A stretch of DNA of 30,499 nucleotides from Opitutaceae bacterium (GCA_031282705.1 JAITDF010000136.1:1-30499), one strand, 5' to 3'; positions 1 through 6,181 are shown, numbered from the stretch's first letter. The notes: generated by a model from the letters alone, not told the origin. Numbers and translations are program-made.

Positions 1-635
1 CCGAAGGGCAGGCCGGCGCGGGTGGAAAGCACGCCGGGCAGCAGCGGCGCGGCGGCTTTCAGCCCCACGTTGGCCACGCGGTCGGCGAGGCGCGTGGGGC
101 GGCAGGGCGGGCGCATGAGTGTGGCGTAGGAGCAGCCCTCCGGCAGCGGGCCGGGGCGCCCGCCGGGCGCGAAGTCCGCCAGGCCGGGCATCGCCTCGCC
201 GGCGCGCCACTGGCGCTCCAGCTCGCGGTAGGCGCGCCGGTGCCGCCGCTCGCCCTTGAAGCGCCAGCACAGCTGGTGCCAGTGCGCGACGAAGGCCGGG
301 TCGTGCCGGCGCCGCTCCGCATCCGGCCACCGCGCGCGGTCGATCAGCGACCGCCAGTCCCGCCCGGTCGCGACCCATTTGCCCCGCCAGAGGTTGAGGA
401 TCGTGCGCGCCGAAAGCACGCGCCCGGCCACCGGGCGCAGCGCCTCGGCGGCGGCGGCCTCCGCCTTGCGCGGCGCGGCGTCGAGCCGCTCGCACAGCGC
501 CACGCGCGCCGTCGTGTCGCGCCGCGCCGCGTCGGGCAGCGCGCCGAAGTCCGGGGCGAGCCAGAAGTGTCCCGCGGCGGTTTCGACGCCGCAGGGTGAC
601 GGCTGGCGGGTGGCAAGTGTCAGGGGCGCGGGCAT
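1..635 (-). CDS. MuA-type transposase, N-terminal part (runs off left edge)
   Basis: Open frame of about 211 residues from ATG at 635 to the window edge, so the 3' part is missing. It looks like the N-terminal DNA-binding half of a Mu-type DDE transposase: a helical stretch with a WRSLIDRARW element near residues 94-103, a Trp-rich helix (FVAHWHQLCW, 115-124), then LPEGCSYATLMR (164-175) and LPGVLSTRAGLPFG (199-212), which match the conserved linker just before the catalytic core in MuA-like proteins. The DDE core itself would lie beyond position 1. The start follows the stop of the upstream gene by two bases (TGACCATG), so the two are translationally coupled in a leftward early operon. Role by family: cuts phage ends and joins them to target DNA for integration and replicative transposition. 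Confidence is good for the family, but the catalytic residues cannot be checked here. Confidence 0.8.
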   Translation of the reverse strand, partial: MPAPLTLATRQPSPCGVETAAGHFWLAPDFGALPDAARRDTTARVALCERLDAAPRKAEAAAAEALRPVAGRVLSARTILNLWRGKWVATGRDWRSLIDRARWPDAERRRHDPAFVAHWHQLCWRFKGERRHRRAYRELERQWRAGEAMPGLADFAPGGRPGPLPEGCSYATLMRPPCRPTRLADRVANVGLKAAAPLLPGVLSTRAGLPF

Positions 636-637
636 GG

Positions 638-1579
638 TCAGGCGAGGGCGGGAGGGTTGTTGGTGTTGTCGCGGAGCGAGGCGCGCACCTCGCTCGCGAT
701 GTCGGTCAGGTAGCCGAGGTAGCGCTTGCGCTGGTCGTCGGTGGCGACAATCCAGAGCTTTTCGCGCAAGTCTTCGTCGAGCGCGACGATGCGGCACTCA
801 AAGCTCTCCTGCCGCATCGCCACCGCCTCCTCGGCGGTGAGGGTCTTCCGCCCCGCGCCCTCGCGCGCCCCGCCCTTCGCCCCGCCGCCCTGCGGCGTCT
901 TGGTGATGCCGCACGACAGGAGGAACTCCATCTGCGTATGGCCGTCGCTGATTTTGTGCACGGCGGTTTTAAGGAGTTCCTGCTCGGCGGGCGTAAGCGC
1001 CGAGGGATGTTTTTCGAGGATGCGCCCCAGGTCGATGTCGCCCTTCGTCAGGCGCGGGCGCGCGGCCTTCGCCATCTCCATCCAGCGGTAAGCCGTCTGG
1101 TCGCTGACGCCAAGGTGTCGTTTCACGGCCTCTGGCCAAGGCTCGCTAAAAACTCCCACATCGTGTGGGAGTTTTTTGGGTCTCCCTCCTTTCGGATTGT
1201 ATTGTTTGTGCAACTCCAGCAGCCCAAGCCCGGCCATGATCTGCGCGGCGAGGCTGGCGCGCTGGAAGAGCGTCGCGGCCTCGACGTAGCGGCGCACGGC
1301 GGCCCACGGGTCGCGCCCGGCGTCCGGCCCGGCGGCGGGCGCGGCGGGCGGGGCCGGGCTGCGCGCCACCACGGGCAGCTGCCGGGGCAGGTGCGGCAGC
1401 GTCTCGCCCCGCCGCTTCTCGGCGGCGGCGCGCTCCTCATTGGAGAGCGGCGGCAGCTCCCCGCCGCTCGCGAATCGCGAGCCCTTGCACACGTGGGCCT
1501 TCAGCCCCCGCGCCGTGAAGTTCCGCCGCCCGCAGTGCGGGCAGTCGTAGAGCGGTTCCGTTCCGGTTTTGTTTTTCAT
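638..1579 (-). CDS. Early zinc-finger / HTH protein, uncharacterised (313 aa)
   Basis: Starts at ATG 1579, whose ATGA overlaps the stop of the upstream gene, and ends two bases before the transposase start. Residues 13-31 form a small zinc-finger-like motif (C13-x2-C16-x12-H29-x-C31, beginning CPHCGRRNF). A Pro/Ala-rich linker (about 70-90) leads to a helical segment, a basic GGRPKK patch (131-136), and a helix-turn-helix-like stretch VKRHLGVSDQTAYRWMEMAK (152-171) typical of DNA-binding recognition helices. The C-terminal part contains GGGAKGGAREGAGRK and a helical tail. I infer a DNA-binding accessory factor for transposition or early regulation, because it is coupled to the transposase. 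No named family is recognised. Confidence 0.8.
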   Translation of the reverse strand: MKNKTGTEPLYDCPHCGRRNFTARGLKAHVCKGSRFASGGELPPLSNEERAAAEKRRGETLPHLPRQLPVVARSPAPPAAPAAGPDAGRDPWAAVRRYVEAATLFQRASLAAQIMAGLGLLELHKQYNPKGGRPKKLPHDVGVFSEPWPEAVKRHLGVSDQTAYRWMEMAKAARPRLTKGDIDLGRILEKHPSALTPAEQELLKTAVHKISDGHTQMEFLLSCGITKTPQGGGAKGGAREGAGRKTLTAEEAVAMRQESFECRIVALDEDLREKLWIVATDDQRKRYLGYLTDIASEVRASLRDNTNNPPALA

Positions 1580-1881
1580 GCGCTGACAAGGGTTTTGGTT
1601 CCGTTTTTTTCCGCCCGCGCCACCAGGCGCTCGTAGGCGGCGTTTGCGTCCCGCGCCCGCAGTTCCAGCACGCGAAGCCCGTCCTTTGGGGGGAGCGTTT
1701 CGAGCAGGAGAAAAAGCGCATCCCTTTGCAGGCGGTGCACCGCCTTGACGGCGCGCTCGAGGCGCCCGCGCTCGCCGTTGCCGGCGTGGTTGCACGCCCG
1801 CTCGCTCATCCGGGCGGCGAGGGTGTAGAGTCTGTCCGCCCGGTGAACCAGGGCGGCGGTCGGTTTCTTTTTTGTATTCAT
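1576..1881 (-). CDS. Small basic helical early protein (101 aa)
   Basis: ATG at 1881 overlaps the stop of the upstream gene (ATGA), and its stop overlaps the next start in the same way, so it sits inside a tightly coupled chain. The protein is short, rich in Arg/Ala/Leu and almost entirely helical, with MNTKKKP at the N-terminus and segments such as VKAVHRLQRDALFLLLETLP (46-65) and VLELRARDANAAYERLVARA. No membrane segment, signal peptide or metal motif is seen. Function unknown. Position in the leftward early block suggests a role in transposition, replication or host takeover. The main evidence that it is real is the exact ATGA coupling on both sides. Confidence 0.72.
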   Translation of the reverse strand: MNTKKKPTAALVHRADRLYTLAARMSERACNHAGNGERGRLERAVKAVHRLQRDALFLLLETLPPKDGLRVLELRARDANAAYERLVARAEKNGTKTLVSA

Positions 1882-2288
1882 GGTTTCGATACGGTGGCGT
1901 TGAGTGGTTTTTTTGCGGCCAGCGACGCGGCCTCGCGCGCCAGCAGCTCCAGCGCCTCGCGGGAGAAGGTGCGCATGGCCTCCAAAAAGCGCCGCAGGCG
2001 CTCCTCCTCGGGCGCGGTGCGCGCCTCCAGCAGGGCGAGCAGCACGTCGCCGCGCAGCATCCACTGCATGCGGTGGCGTTCGCCATCGCCGCGCGCGGCG
2101 GCGAAGTTGAAGCGCGCGCCGAACAGCGCCCCGCTCTCCAGCCCGTTGCGCAGGCTTTGCACGCTCACCGCCCTCCCCCCGTCGTCGCTGAAAATGCGCG
2201 CCGCCTCCTCCAGCCGCAGCTTCTCGCGCCCGGCGGGGATCAGGAAGTCGAGCATCAGCTCGGGGTGCTTGAGCAGGGGGGCGGGCAT
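1878..2288 (-). CDS. Small early protein, uncharacterised (136 aa)
   Basis: Leftward gene whose stop overlaps the start of the 101-aa gene (ATGA). I chose ATG 2288, giving MPAPLLKHPELMLDFLIP; a further in-frame ATG at 2334 would add 15 low-complexity residues. The product is helical and charged, with a segment PAGREKLRLEEAARIFSDDGG that could hold a short HTH-like fold, followed by VSVQSLRNGLESGALFGARF, reminiscent of a wing or recognition element, and a C-terminal amphipathic region (APEEERLRRFLEAMRTFSRE). Function is unknown; DNA binding is possible but unproven. A GGAGG sits about 16 bases upstream of 2288, rather far for a normal Shine-Dalgarno. Confidence 0.65.
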   Translation of the reverse strand: MPAPLLKHPELMLDFLIPAGREKLRLEEAARIFSDDGGRAVSVQSLRNGLESGALFGARFNFAAARGDGERHRMQWMLRGDVLLALLEARTAPEEERLRRFLEAMRTFSREALELLAREAASLAAKKPLNATVSKP

Positions 2289-2293
2289 GGGGT

Positions 2294-2746
2294 TTAGCGT
2301 TGAGCCTCCTTTTGCCCCTCCCCATGCTGCCTGCATGAATGAAACCCTTGATTTTGCGCAGTTGCGCGAACGGCTGGACAAACTGGAGGATGCCCATCAC
2401 GCAAAACGGTTAGAAACGGGCAGCAGGCTGGCCGCCCTTGAAAAGGCGGAACAGTTTCTCCGGCAGCAGCTGGATACCTTGGACAGGCGGTATTTTGAGC
2501 TGGCGCTCCAGTCCGTTCGGCCAGACGACCTGCGAGCGCTTCGGCAAACGATAGACACACTTCTGCTTCGGCTAGCCGCTCCGCCCCGGTGCCCAGATAC
2601 TCAAACCACTCCGCCGGCGGCCCCAGCCGAGACGGACAGCGCGCAAGCATAAGCAATTCGCGCGCCCTGCCCGCGCTCAGGCGCGCCTCGCCAAGCGCGC
2701 GCCTCGCCGCCGCCAGTGTCTGTATATCGTCGTGCGCGTCACTCAT
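2294..2746 (-). CDS. Early helical protein with doubtful C-terminal half (150 aa)
   Basis: Begins at ATG 2746, four bases after a strong AGGAGG (plus-strand 2751-2756) and in ATGA overlap with the RHH gene, so this start is well supported. The first roughly 75 residues (MSDAHDDIQTLAAARRALGE onward, through WFEYLGTGAERLAEAEVCLS) look like a normal helical protein. Beyond about residue 80 the sequence turns Pro/Cys/Gln-rich and irregular, and that half lies antisense to the rightward gene at 2335-2652. Either the original stop has been lost and translation reads through, or a rightward gene has been acquired over its tail. Function unknown. Confidence 0.6.
   Translation of the reverse strand: MSDAHDDIQTLAAARRALGEARLSAGRARELLMLARCPSRLGPPAEWFEYLGTGAERLAEAEVCLSFAEALAGRLAERTGAPAQNTACPRYPAAAGETVPPFQGRPACCPFLTVLRDGHPPVCPAVRATAQNQGFHSCRQHGEGQKEAQR
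2335..2652 (+). CDS. Antisense coiled-coil protein in early operon (105 aa)
   Basis: Rightward reading frame with distinctly more AT-rich codons than the head and tail genes. Residues 1-80 are convincing: heptad-like MNETLDFAQLRERLDKLEDA, then LEKAEQFLRQQLDTLDRRYF and DDLRALRQTIDTLLLRLA, a helical coiled-coil reminiscent of small SlyX-like or leucine-zipper proteins. The last 25 residues are Pro/Ala/Thr-rich and overlap the well-supported N-terminal part of the leftward 150-aa gene. There is no Shine-Dalgarno. It runs against the direction of the whole early operon, so it may be a moron with its own promoter or an antisense modulator. Function unknown; moderate confidence because both strands look partly coding here. 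Confidence 0.5.
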   Translation: MNETLDFAQLRERLDKLEDAHHAKRLETGSRLAALEKAEQFLRQQLDTLDRRYFELALQSVRPDDLRALRQTIDTLLLRLAAPPRCPDTQTTPPAAPAETDSAQA

Positions 2747-2958
2747 GCCGCCTCCTTTCGGGCGCGCGGCTTGCGCGACGGGGAAAGCTGGATGCCTTTT
2801 TTTCTCCATTCATGGAGCGCGGAAAAAATCGCGTGACGGCCTAGATCGGATGCGGAGATGCCGTAGGCGCCGGCCAGCGAAACAAGTTCATCCCGCGTGT
2901 CTTCATCGAGACGAAGACCGAGGTGGAAAGTTAGCTTTTGTTTGATTTTTGCCATCAT
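2743..2958 (-). CDS. Ribbon-helix-helix-like regulator, leftward (70-71 aa)
   Basis: First gene of the leftward early operon. Two ATGs in tandem (2958 and 2955) give 71 or 70 residues; MAKIKQKLTFHLGLRLDEDT from 2955 is equally plausible. A short beta-strand (TFHLGLRLD) followed by helix, turn (GISAS) and second helix fits the CopG/Arc ribbon-helix-helix fold, with a basic C-terminal tail (SPSRKPRARKEAA). It aligns across about 40 residues with the divergent gene at 3036 (LGLRLDEDT against LGIRIDETL, GISASDLGRHAI against GIKPATLARLAI). By position it corresponds to the Ner/Cro role in Mu-like phages. Role in early-promoter control is an inference. Confidence 0.75.
   Translation of the reverse strand: MMAKIKQKLTFHLGLRLDEDTRDELVSLAGAYGISASDLGRHAIFSALHEWRKKGIQLSPSRKPRARKEAA
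2751..2757 (-). promoter_or_regulatory. Strong Shine-Dalgarno fixing the 2746 start
   Basis: Read leftward this is AAGGAGG, four bases before ATG 2746. It lies inside the end of the RHH reading frame. It is one of the few canonical ribosome sites in the window and decides the start of the 150-aa gene. Confidence 0.7.
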
Positions 2959-2994
2959 TTACCAGCAATCATTGGCTAACATTTACCAACAAAT
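2956..2994. promoter_or_regulatory. Direct repeats in divergent switch region (candidate operators)
   Basis: CATTTACCAGCAATC (2956-2970) is repeated as CATTTACCAACAAATC (2980-2994 plus one base), offset 24 bp. They lie in the AT-rich strip (about 2941-3035) between the two divergent RHH-like genes, in a window that is otherwise extremely GC-rich. Spacing near two helical turns and the position covering the leftward start suggest operators for one or both RHH proteins. Exact -35/-10 boxes cannot be assigned with confidence. Confidence 0.5.
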
Positions 2995-3035
2995 CAAGTC
3001 TTTATTTTTATCTTTTTGTTTCACAATTTGGGCTC

Positions 3036-3302
3036 GTGAAAAAACGGGTATCCCTCGGCATCCGCATCGATGAAACCCTCGCGCGGCAACTTGAGTCGGT
3101 CGCGAGCGAAACAGGCATCAAGCCGGCCACGTTGGCCCGGCTTGCAATAGAAGATTATCTGCGCCAGGCGCGGCAACGCGGGCGGCTGGCCATACCGCTT
3201 TCCCAACCGGCAAACATGGTCATTGGAAATACCGGAACCGTCAGTCAGTCCATAGTCCATCAATCCTCCGCCCGCAAAAAGCCCCGGCCTCATGAACAAT
3301 GA
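3036..3302 (+). CDS. Ribbon-helix-helix-like regulator, rightward (88 aa)
   Basis: Rightward, divergent from the leftward RHH gene. I chose GTG 3036 (VKKRVSLGIRIDETLARQLE), because upstream residues from an ATG at 2949 are non-protein-like and AT-rich; no clear Shine-Dalgarno precedes either. Residues 4-45 fit a ribbon-helix-helix: strand VSLGIRID, helix TLARQLESVASET, turn GIKPA, helix TLARLAIEDYLRQA. The C-terminal tail is Gln/Ser-rich and probably disordered. Likely DNA-binding repressor or partner of its divergent homologue; which of the two maintains lysogeny cannot be told from sequence. Its 3' end overlaps the next gene start by 11 bases. Confidence 0.7.
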   Translation: MKKRVSLGIRIDETLARQLESVASETGIKPATLARLAIEDYLRQARQRGRLAIPLSQPANMVIGNTGTVSQSIVHQSSARKKPRPHEQ

Positions 3303-3846
3303 CACCCGGAAAATCCGCGCCGCCGGCGTCGAGCAGGGCGAGATTCCCCTAGACCGGCTTTACCGGCTGCTCACGCGTGGCGAACTGGCGGAGCCGGTGG
3401 AGTTTTATTCCCCGGCCCGCGGCGCATGGCTCCCCATCGCCGGCATCATGGATGACATTTCGGCGGCGAGGGACGAACGCCTGCACGACTTGCGCGCGGC
3501 CCGCGTGAAGTGCGTGCGCATCCTCGGCGCCGGCGACGAGTGCCCCGCGTGCGCCGCGCTCCTCGAAAAAACCTATACCCCCGCCACCGTCCCTGCGCTG
3601 CCCCCCGCCGGATGCACCTGCGATCCTTGGTGCCGCTGCGTCATCATCGCTGTCGATCCCGACGAGGAAGAGCCGGCGGAGACAAAGAGACGAAGACCCG
3701 CCGGGAGCCGTGCAAAAAAACAGCGGACCGGCGACGGCGGACACCGCGAAACATCCCCTGTCCAACAGTCCGCCGACGGCTGCCTCGTGGTGCTTTTAAT
3801 CGGCGTGTTCCTCGTGGCCGCCGCCGCCGCGGCCGTGTTTTGCTGA
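3292..3846 (+). CDS. GYF-like, Cys-rich, C-terminally membrane-anchored protein (184 aa)
   Basis: Starts at ATG 3292 inside the end of the RHH gene. Residues about 5-55 resemble the GYF_2/DUF4339 type fold (helix LDRLYRLLTRGELAEP, then GAWLPIAGI with the conserved Trp-x-Pro near the end). Residues about 83-116 contain a cluster of cysteines (CPACAALLEK, then CTCDPWCRC) that could bind zinc. A basic, low-complexity linker (ETKRRRPAGSRAKKQ) leads to a single C-terminal hydrophobic helix (VVLLIGVFLVAAAAAAV), which predicts a tail-anchored membrane protein with the rest in the cytoplasm. Position beside the switch suggests a lysogenic-conversion or exclusion protein, but that is inference. Confidence 0.6.
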   Translation: MNNDTRKIRAAGVEQGEIPLDRLYRLLTRGELAEPVEFYSPARGAWLPIAGIMDDISAARDERLHDLRAARVKCVRILGAGDECPACAALLEKTYTPATVPALPPAGCTCDPWCRCVIIAVDPDEEEPAETKRRRPAGSRAKKQRTGDGGHRETSPVQQSADGCLVVLLIGVFLVAAAAAAVFC

Positions 3847-3932
3847 CGCTCGCGCCGGACGCGCAAAAAAACCCATGAGTTAAGCAAGGTAGCAAAGCTA
3901 AGGTTAACCCTCCCGCCCCTGTTTTTGTTTTA

Positions 3933-4517
3933 ATGGGCGTGTTCCACATGGGCACGCTCATCACCCAGCACATAGCACTCCTTACCTACGCGCCGCTGCA
4001 AGTCAACGGCGCGGGCGAGGTCGTGGTCATGCTGCGTTGCACCGACCGCGTGGTGCGCCTCGCCGGCCCGCGGGGCCTGTGGGAGTCGCTCGCCCGCGAC
4101 ATCCTCCGGGAGCGCGCCCCCACCTGCGCCCGCGCCGCCGCGCCGGCGGATGCAAAATGCAAAATGCAAAATGGGGAAGCCCCCCCCGCCGAGGGAAGCG
4201 CCGCGCCCGTGGCAAACGCCGCGCCCCCCGCCCCGCTCCCGCCGCCGCCTCCTCCGCCCGGCGAGCGCTTCGCCGGCGGGCGCCTCCGCCATGCCACCGG
4301 CACCGGCGCGAGACACCTCCCCCCGGAGCGGCTGGAAAAATACCGCCGCGTCGTCGCCGCCCACGCGGCCGGCGCCACCTGGGAGCAGGCGGCCTTTGCC
4401 GAGTGCGTCAACCCCTACGCCGTGCGGGCCTGGCTGGCTTACCGGGGCGAGGCCGCCCGCGCCGCCGCCGCCGATGCGAAGGCCCCCGTGCTCAAACCCT
4501 CCGGCGCCATCCTGTGA
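3933..4517 (+). CDS. HTH protein, possible late-gene activator (194 aa)
   Basis: Starts at ATG 3933, or possibly 3948 (MGTLITQHIALLTYAPLQVN). The N-terminal 65 residues form a compact beta-rich unit. A Pro/Ala-rich linker follows, interrupted by the peptide KCKMQNG encoded by three TGCAAAA repeats. The C-terminal region (LEKYRRVVAAHAAGATWEQA, then CVNPYAVRAWLAYRGE) is a helix-turn-helix of the homeodomain-like/transposase type. It is the last regulator-like gene before the lysis and head genes, the place held by Mor/C activators in Mu-like phages; I infer a similar job but see no sequence match to them. Preceded by an 86-bp gap with no clear Shine-Dalgarno. Confidence 0.6.
   Translation: MGVFHMGTLITQHIALLTYAPLQVNGAGEVVVMLRCTDRVVRLAGPRGLWESLARDILRERAPTCARAAAPADAKCKMQNGEAPPAEGSAAPVANAAPPAPLPPPPPPPGERFAGGRLRHATGTGARHLPPERLEKYRRVVAAHAAGATWEQAAFAECVNPYAVRAWLAYRGEAARAAAADAKAPVLKPSGAIL
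4151..4171 (+). repeat. Three tandem TGCAAAA heptamers inside the HTH gene
   Basis: Three exact 7-bp units, followed by a further TG, sit within the linker of the HTH protein. Since 7 is not a multiple of 3, gain or loss of one unit would shift the frame before the HTH domain. Confidence 0.75.
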
Positions 4518-4573
4518 CCGGAAAAACCACGGGTAACAAAAAACTGAATACACACACCCTTTCCCTCCCGACC

Positions 4574-4966
4574 ATGAAAACACACACCACGCTCAAACTC
4601 CTCGTCGCGGCCTGCGCCGCGCTTGTCATCGGCGCCATTGCCGCGCCGTTCCTCCACGCCGGCGCGATGCCGCTGTTCGCCCAGGCCGCCGACGCCGCCC
4701 CCGCCGCCGCCGCGCCGGGGTGGCTCTCCACCGGGCTCGTCTCCGCCGTGATCGCGCTCATCACCGGCGCGCTCGCCATCTGGCAGAACGCCGAAAAAAA
4801 GACCGCGCAGAAGGTGAGCGAGACGCTCGTCCTCGCAATCGAGCAGGCCTCCCAAATCCCCGCCGTCGCCGAGCACGAAAAAAAGATAAAGGAAAAAATA
4901 CAGGAGGTCAACGAACGCTACCACGTCGAGCCGCTCGTCAACGCCCTCGTGAAAAAGCTCACCTGA
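4574..4966 (+). CDS. Holin-like two-membrane-segment protein (130 aa)
   Basis: ATG 4574 opens MKTHTTLKLLVAACAALVIG, a basic start followed by a first hydrophobic helix (about 8-27). A second membrane helix lies at about 51-70 (STGLVSAVIALITGALAIW), then a charged helical tail with EKKIKEKIQEVNERYHVEPL. Two segments with an Ala-rich loop and a charged cytoplasmic tail fit the general shape of a class II holin or a phage superfamily III holin-like protein, and the neighbours (lipoprotein, TM plus coiled-coil) suit a lysis cassette. No direct family match is recognised, so holin is an inference. Confidence 0.65.
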   Translation: MKTHTTLKLLVAACAALVIGAIAAPFLHAGAMPLFAQAADAAPAAAAPGWLSTGLVSAVIALITGALAIWQNAEKKTAQKVSETLVLAIEQASQIPAVAEHEKKIKEKIQEVNERYHVEPLVNALVKKLT

Positions 4967-4978
4967 CGCACCCCCGCC

Positions 4979-5275
4979 GTGCTCGCCCTCCTCACCCAGC
5001 TCCTGCGCGCCGCCGCCGAATACCTCGCGCTCAAAAACAAGACCGCCGCCTATGACCTCTCCCGCCGCATCGAAGCCGACATCGCCGATGACGAAGACCA
5101 AATCCTCCGCCTTCGCGCTTTGCCTGACACTCGCAGCCAGCTTGCTGCCGACCGGATGCGCGACTCCATCGTCCGCGCCCGCGGCTGGCTCGCAGATTTA
5201 CCAGCCCCGAGCCCTGTTCCTGAAAGCGGGGCAGCCGGTGCCGACGAGGGAGGGACTATACACCCCGCAGACTGA
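4979..5275 (+). CDS. Helical lysis-region protein hosting an embedded lipoprotein gene (98 aa)
   Basis: GTG start at 4979, twelve bases after the previous stop. The first 78 residues are convincingly helical (LLTQLLRAAAEYLALKNKTA, then DLSRRIEADIADDEDQILRL) with heptad-like spacing; the last 20 residues are Pro/Gly/Ala-rich and irregular because this DNA also encodes the lipoprotein in another frame. The N-terminus is amphipathic rather than a clear membrane helix, so it is not a typical Rz inner-membrane spanin, though the gene-within-gene layout is the same as Rz/Rz1. Small proteins of this kind are common before o-spanin-like lipoproteins in phages; function unproven. Confidence 0.6.
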   Translation: MLALLTQLLRAAAEYLALKNKTAAYDLSRRIEADIADDEDQILRLRALPDTRSQLAADRMRDSIVRARGWLADLPAPSPVPESGAAGADEGGTIHPAD

Positions 5276-5366
5276 CGAGACCTGGCACAGCGCCGCCGCC
5301 TACTCCGCCCTCGAAACCCAGCTCGTAAACGCCGCCGCCGCCGCCGCGCAAAACTCCGCAAAATGA
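5088..5366 (+). CDS. Small lipoprotein, o-spanin (Rz1-like) candidate (92 aa)
   Basis: From ATG 5088: MTKTKSSAFALCLTLAASLL forms a basic-plus-hydrophobic type II signal peptide, ending in PTGC, an imperfect lipobox with Cys 24 as the likely lipidated residue. The mature part is short (about 69 residues), with ALFLKAGQPVPTREGLYTPQ and a C-terminal Ala-rich helix. The first 188 bases overlap the upstream gene in a different frame, as Rz1 overlaps Rz, and its stop overlaps the next start (ATGA). By size, lipobox and position it is a good outer-membrane spanin candidate, acting at host lysis. Confidence 0.65.
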   Translation: MTKTKSSAFALCLTLAASLLPTGCATPSSAPAAGSQIYQPRALFLKAGQPVPTREGLYTPQTDETWHSAAAYSALETQLVNAAAAAAQNSAK

Positions 5367-5815
5367 TCCCGCTCCTCGCACAGGCCGAACAGGCCGCCGC
5401 CGCCGTCCAGCCGCTCTCCTTCGGGCAGCTCGGCGTTGTCTCCATCGCGGTGGTTGTCATCGGCGGCGCGCTGCTCACCTACCACCGCCTGGCCGACCGC
5501 TTCACCGGGCGCGGTGAAAAGCGCGAGATCACGCCGCAACCCCTGGTCGTGACCGAGCAGCCGCACTACGCCGGCAAGGGCGAGCACGACGCGCTTGTCG
5601 AGCGCGTCGCCTCGCTGGAGAGCCGCATCGAGGAGCGCTTCCGCGAGGCGGCCATCGCCAGCTCGCAAAGCCGCGGCAAGCTCTACGACGAGCTGCGCGT
5701 GCAGGGCAAGGAAATCGCCGGCGTCAAAAAAGAGGCCGAGACCCTCACGCGGCAGACCCTCATCCTCGACCAGAAAATCGACCAGCTCCTTTTGCGCACC
5801 CGCGCCCGACCATGA
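5363..5815 (+). CDS. Single-TM plus coiled-coil protein, i-spanin-like candidate (150 aa)
   Basis: ATG 5363 overlaps the lipoprotein stop. After a short Ala/Gln-rich N-terminus a single membrane helix occurs at about 22-42 (QLGVVSIAVVVIGGALLTY), followed by a polar linker and a long coiled coil (about 72-148: LVERVASLESRIEERFREAA, KLYDELRVQGKEIAGVKKEA, LILDQKIDQLLL). One TM helix plus a long coiled coil is the shape of an inner-membrane spanin, and the partner lipoprotein gene is directly upstream (reverse of the usual Rz-Rz1 order). Pairing is an inference from neighbourhood. Confidence 0.65.
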   Translation: MIPLLAQAEQAAAAVQPLSFGQLGVVSIAVVVIGGALLTYHRLADRFTGRGEKREITPQPLVVTEQPHYAGKGEHDALVERVASLESRIEERFREAAIASSQSRGKLYDELRVQGKEIAGVKKEAETLTRQTLILDQKIDQLLLRTRARP

Positions 5816-6102
5816 ACCCGCAACCACCCATGACACCCGAAATCCGCGAGCAATTCCGCCAGGAGATCATCGCCATCCTCGCCGTCGCCGGCGCGGTCGG
5901 CATGAAACGCGCCGCGCTCAAAATGCAGCTCGGCATCGCCGGCTTCGAGGCAATCCGCGACGCCGACCTCGACAACGAACTCGACTACCTCGCCGGCAAG
6001 GGGCTGGCCGGGCGCATGGGCAAGCTCATCTCCCCCGAGGTGGCCCGGTGGAAACTCACCGCCGAGGGCCGCGACTACGCCGCCGGGGAGGGGCTCGCCT
6101 GA
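5812..6102 (+). CDS. Winged-helix protein (96 aa)
   Basis: ATGA overlap with the previous stop at 5812-5815. The sequence reads as a small winged helix: helix EQFRQEIIAILAVAGAVGMK, helix AALKMQLGIAG, helix DLDNELDYLAGKGLAGR, then a wing ending VARWKLTAEGRDYAAG, the typical hairpin of phage wHTH proteins. Mu-like phages carry small proteins of this size between lysis and terminase genes; role unknown. Followed by a strong hairpin (6148-6181). Confidence 0.65.
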   Translation: MNPQPPMTPEIREQFRQEIIAILAVAGAVGMKRAALKMQLGIAGFEAIRDADLDNELDYLAGKGLAGRMGKLISPEVARWKLTAEGRDYAAGEGLA

Positions 6103-6147
6103 CCCTCTTCCGCGCCTCGCGGCGCGGCTCCGTCAGCAGTGCATACC

Positions 6148-6181
6148 CCCGGCGGGCGGCCTGGTTTCTCCGCCCGCCGGG
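6148..6181 (+). terminator. GC-rich perfect hairpin, terminator-like
   Basis: Twelve-base perfect stem (6148-6159 with 6170-6181) and a 10-base loop, between the winged-helix gene and the 2-TM gene, about 45 bases after a stop. The following bases (TTCAATTTCC) are only moderately T-rich, so full termination is uncertain; it may attenuate or protect transcript ends. Confidence 0.5.

Noticed and set aside
596..1636. 346-aa rightward open frame opposite the zinc-finger early gene
   Set aside because: Lacks protein-like motifs, whereas the leftward frame has coupled starts and a zinc-finger motif.
2949..3035. Upstream ATG start (2949) for the rightward RHH gene
   Set aside because: Would add 29 residues from AT-rich operator DNA with no conserved pattern; GTG 3036 gives the natural domain start.
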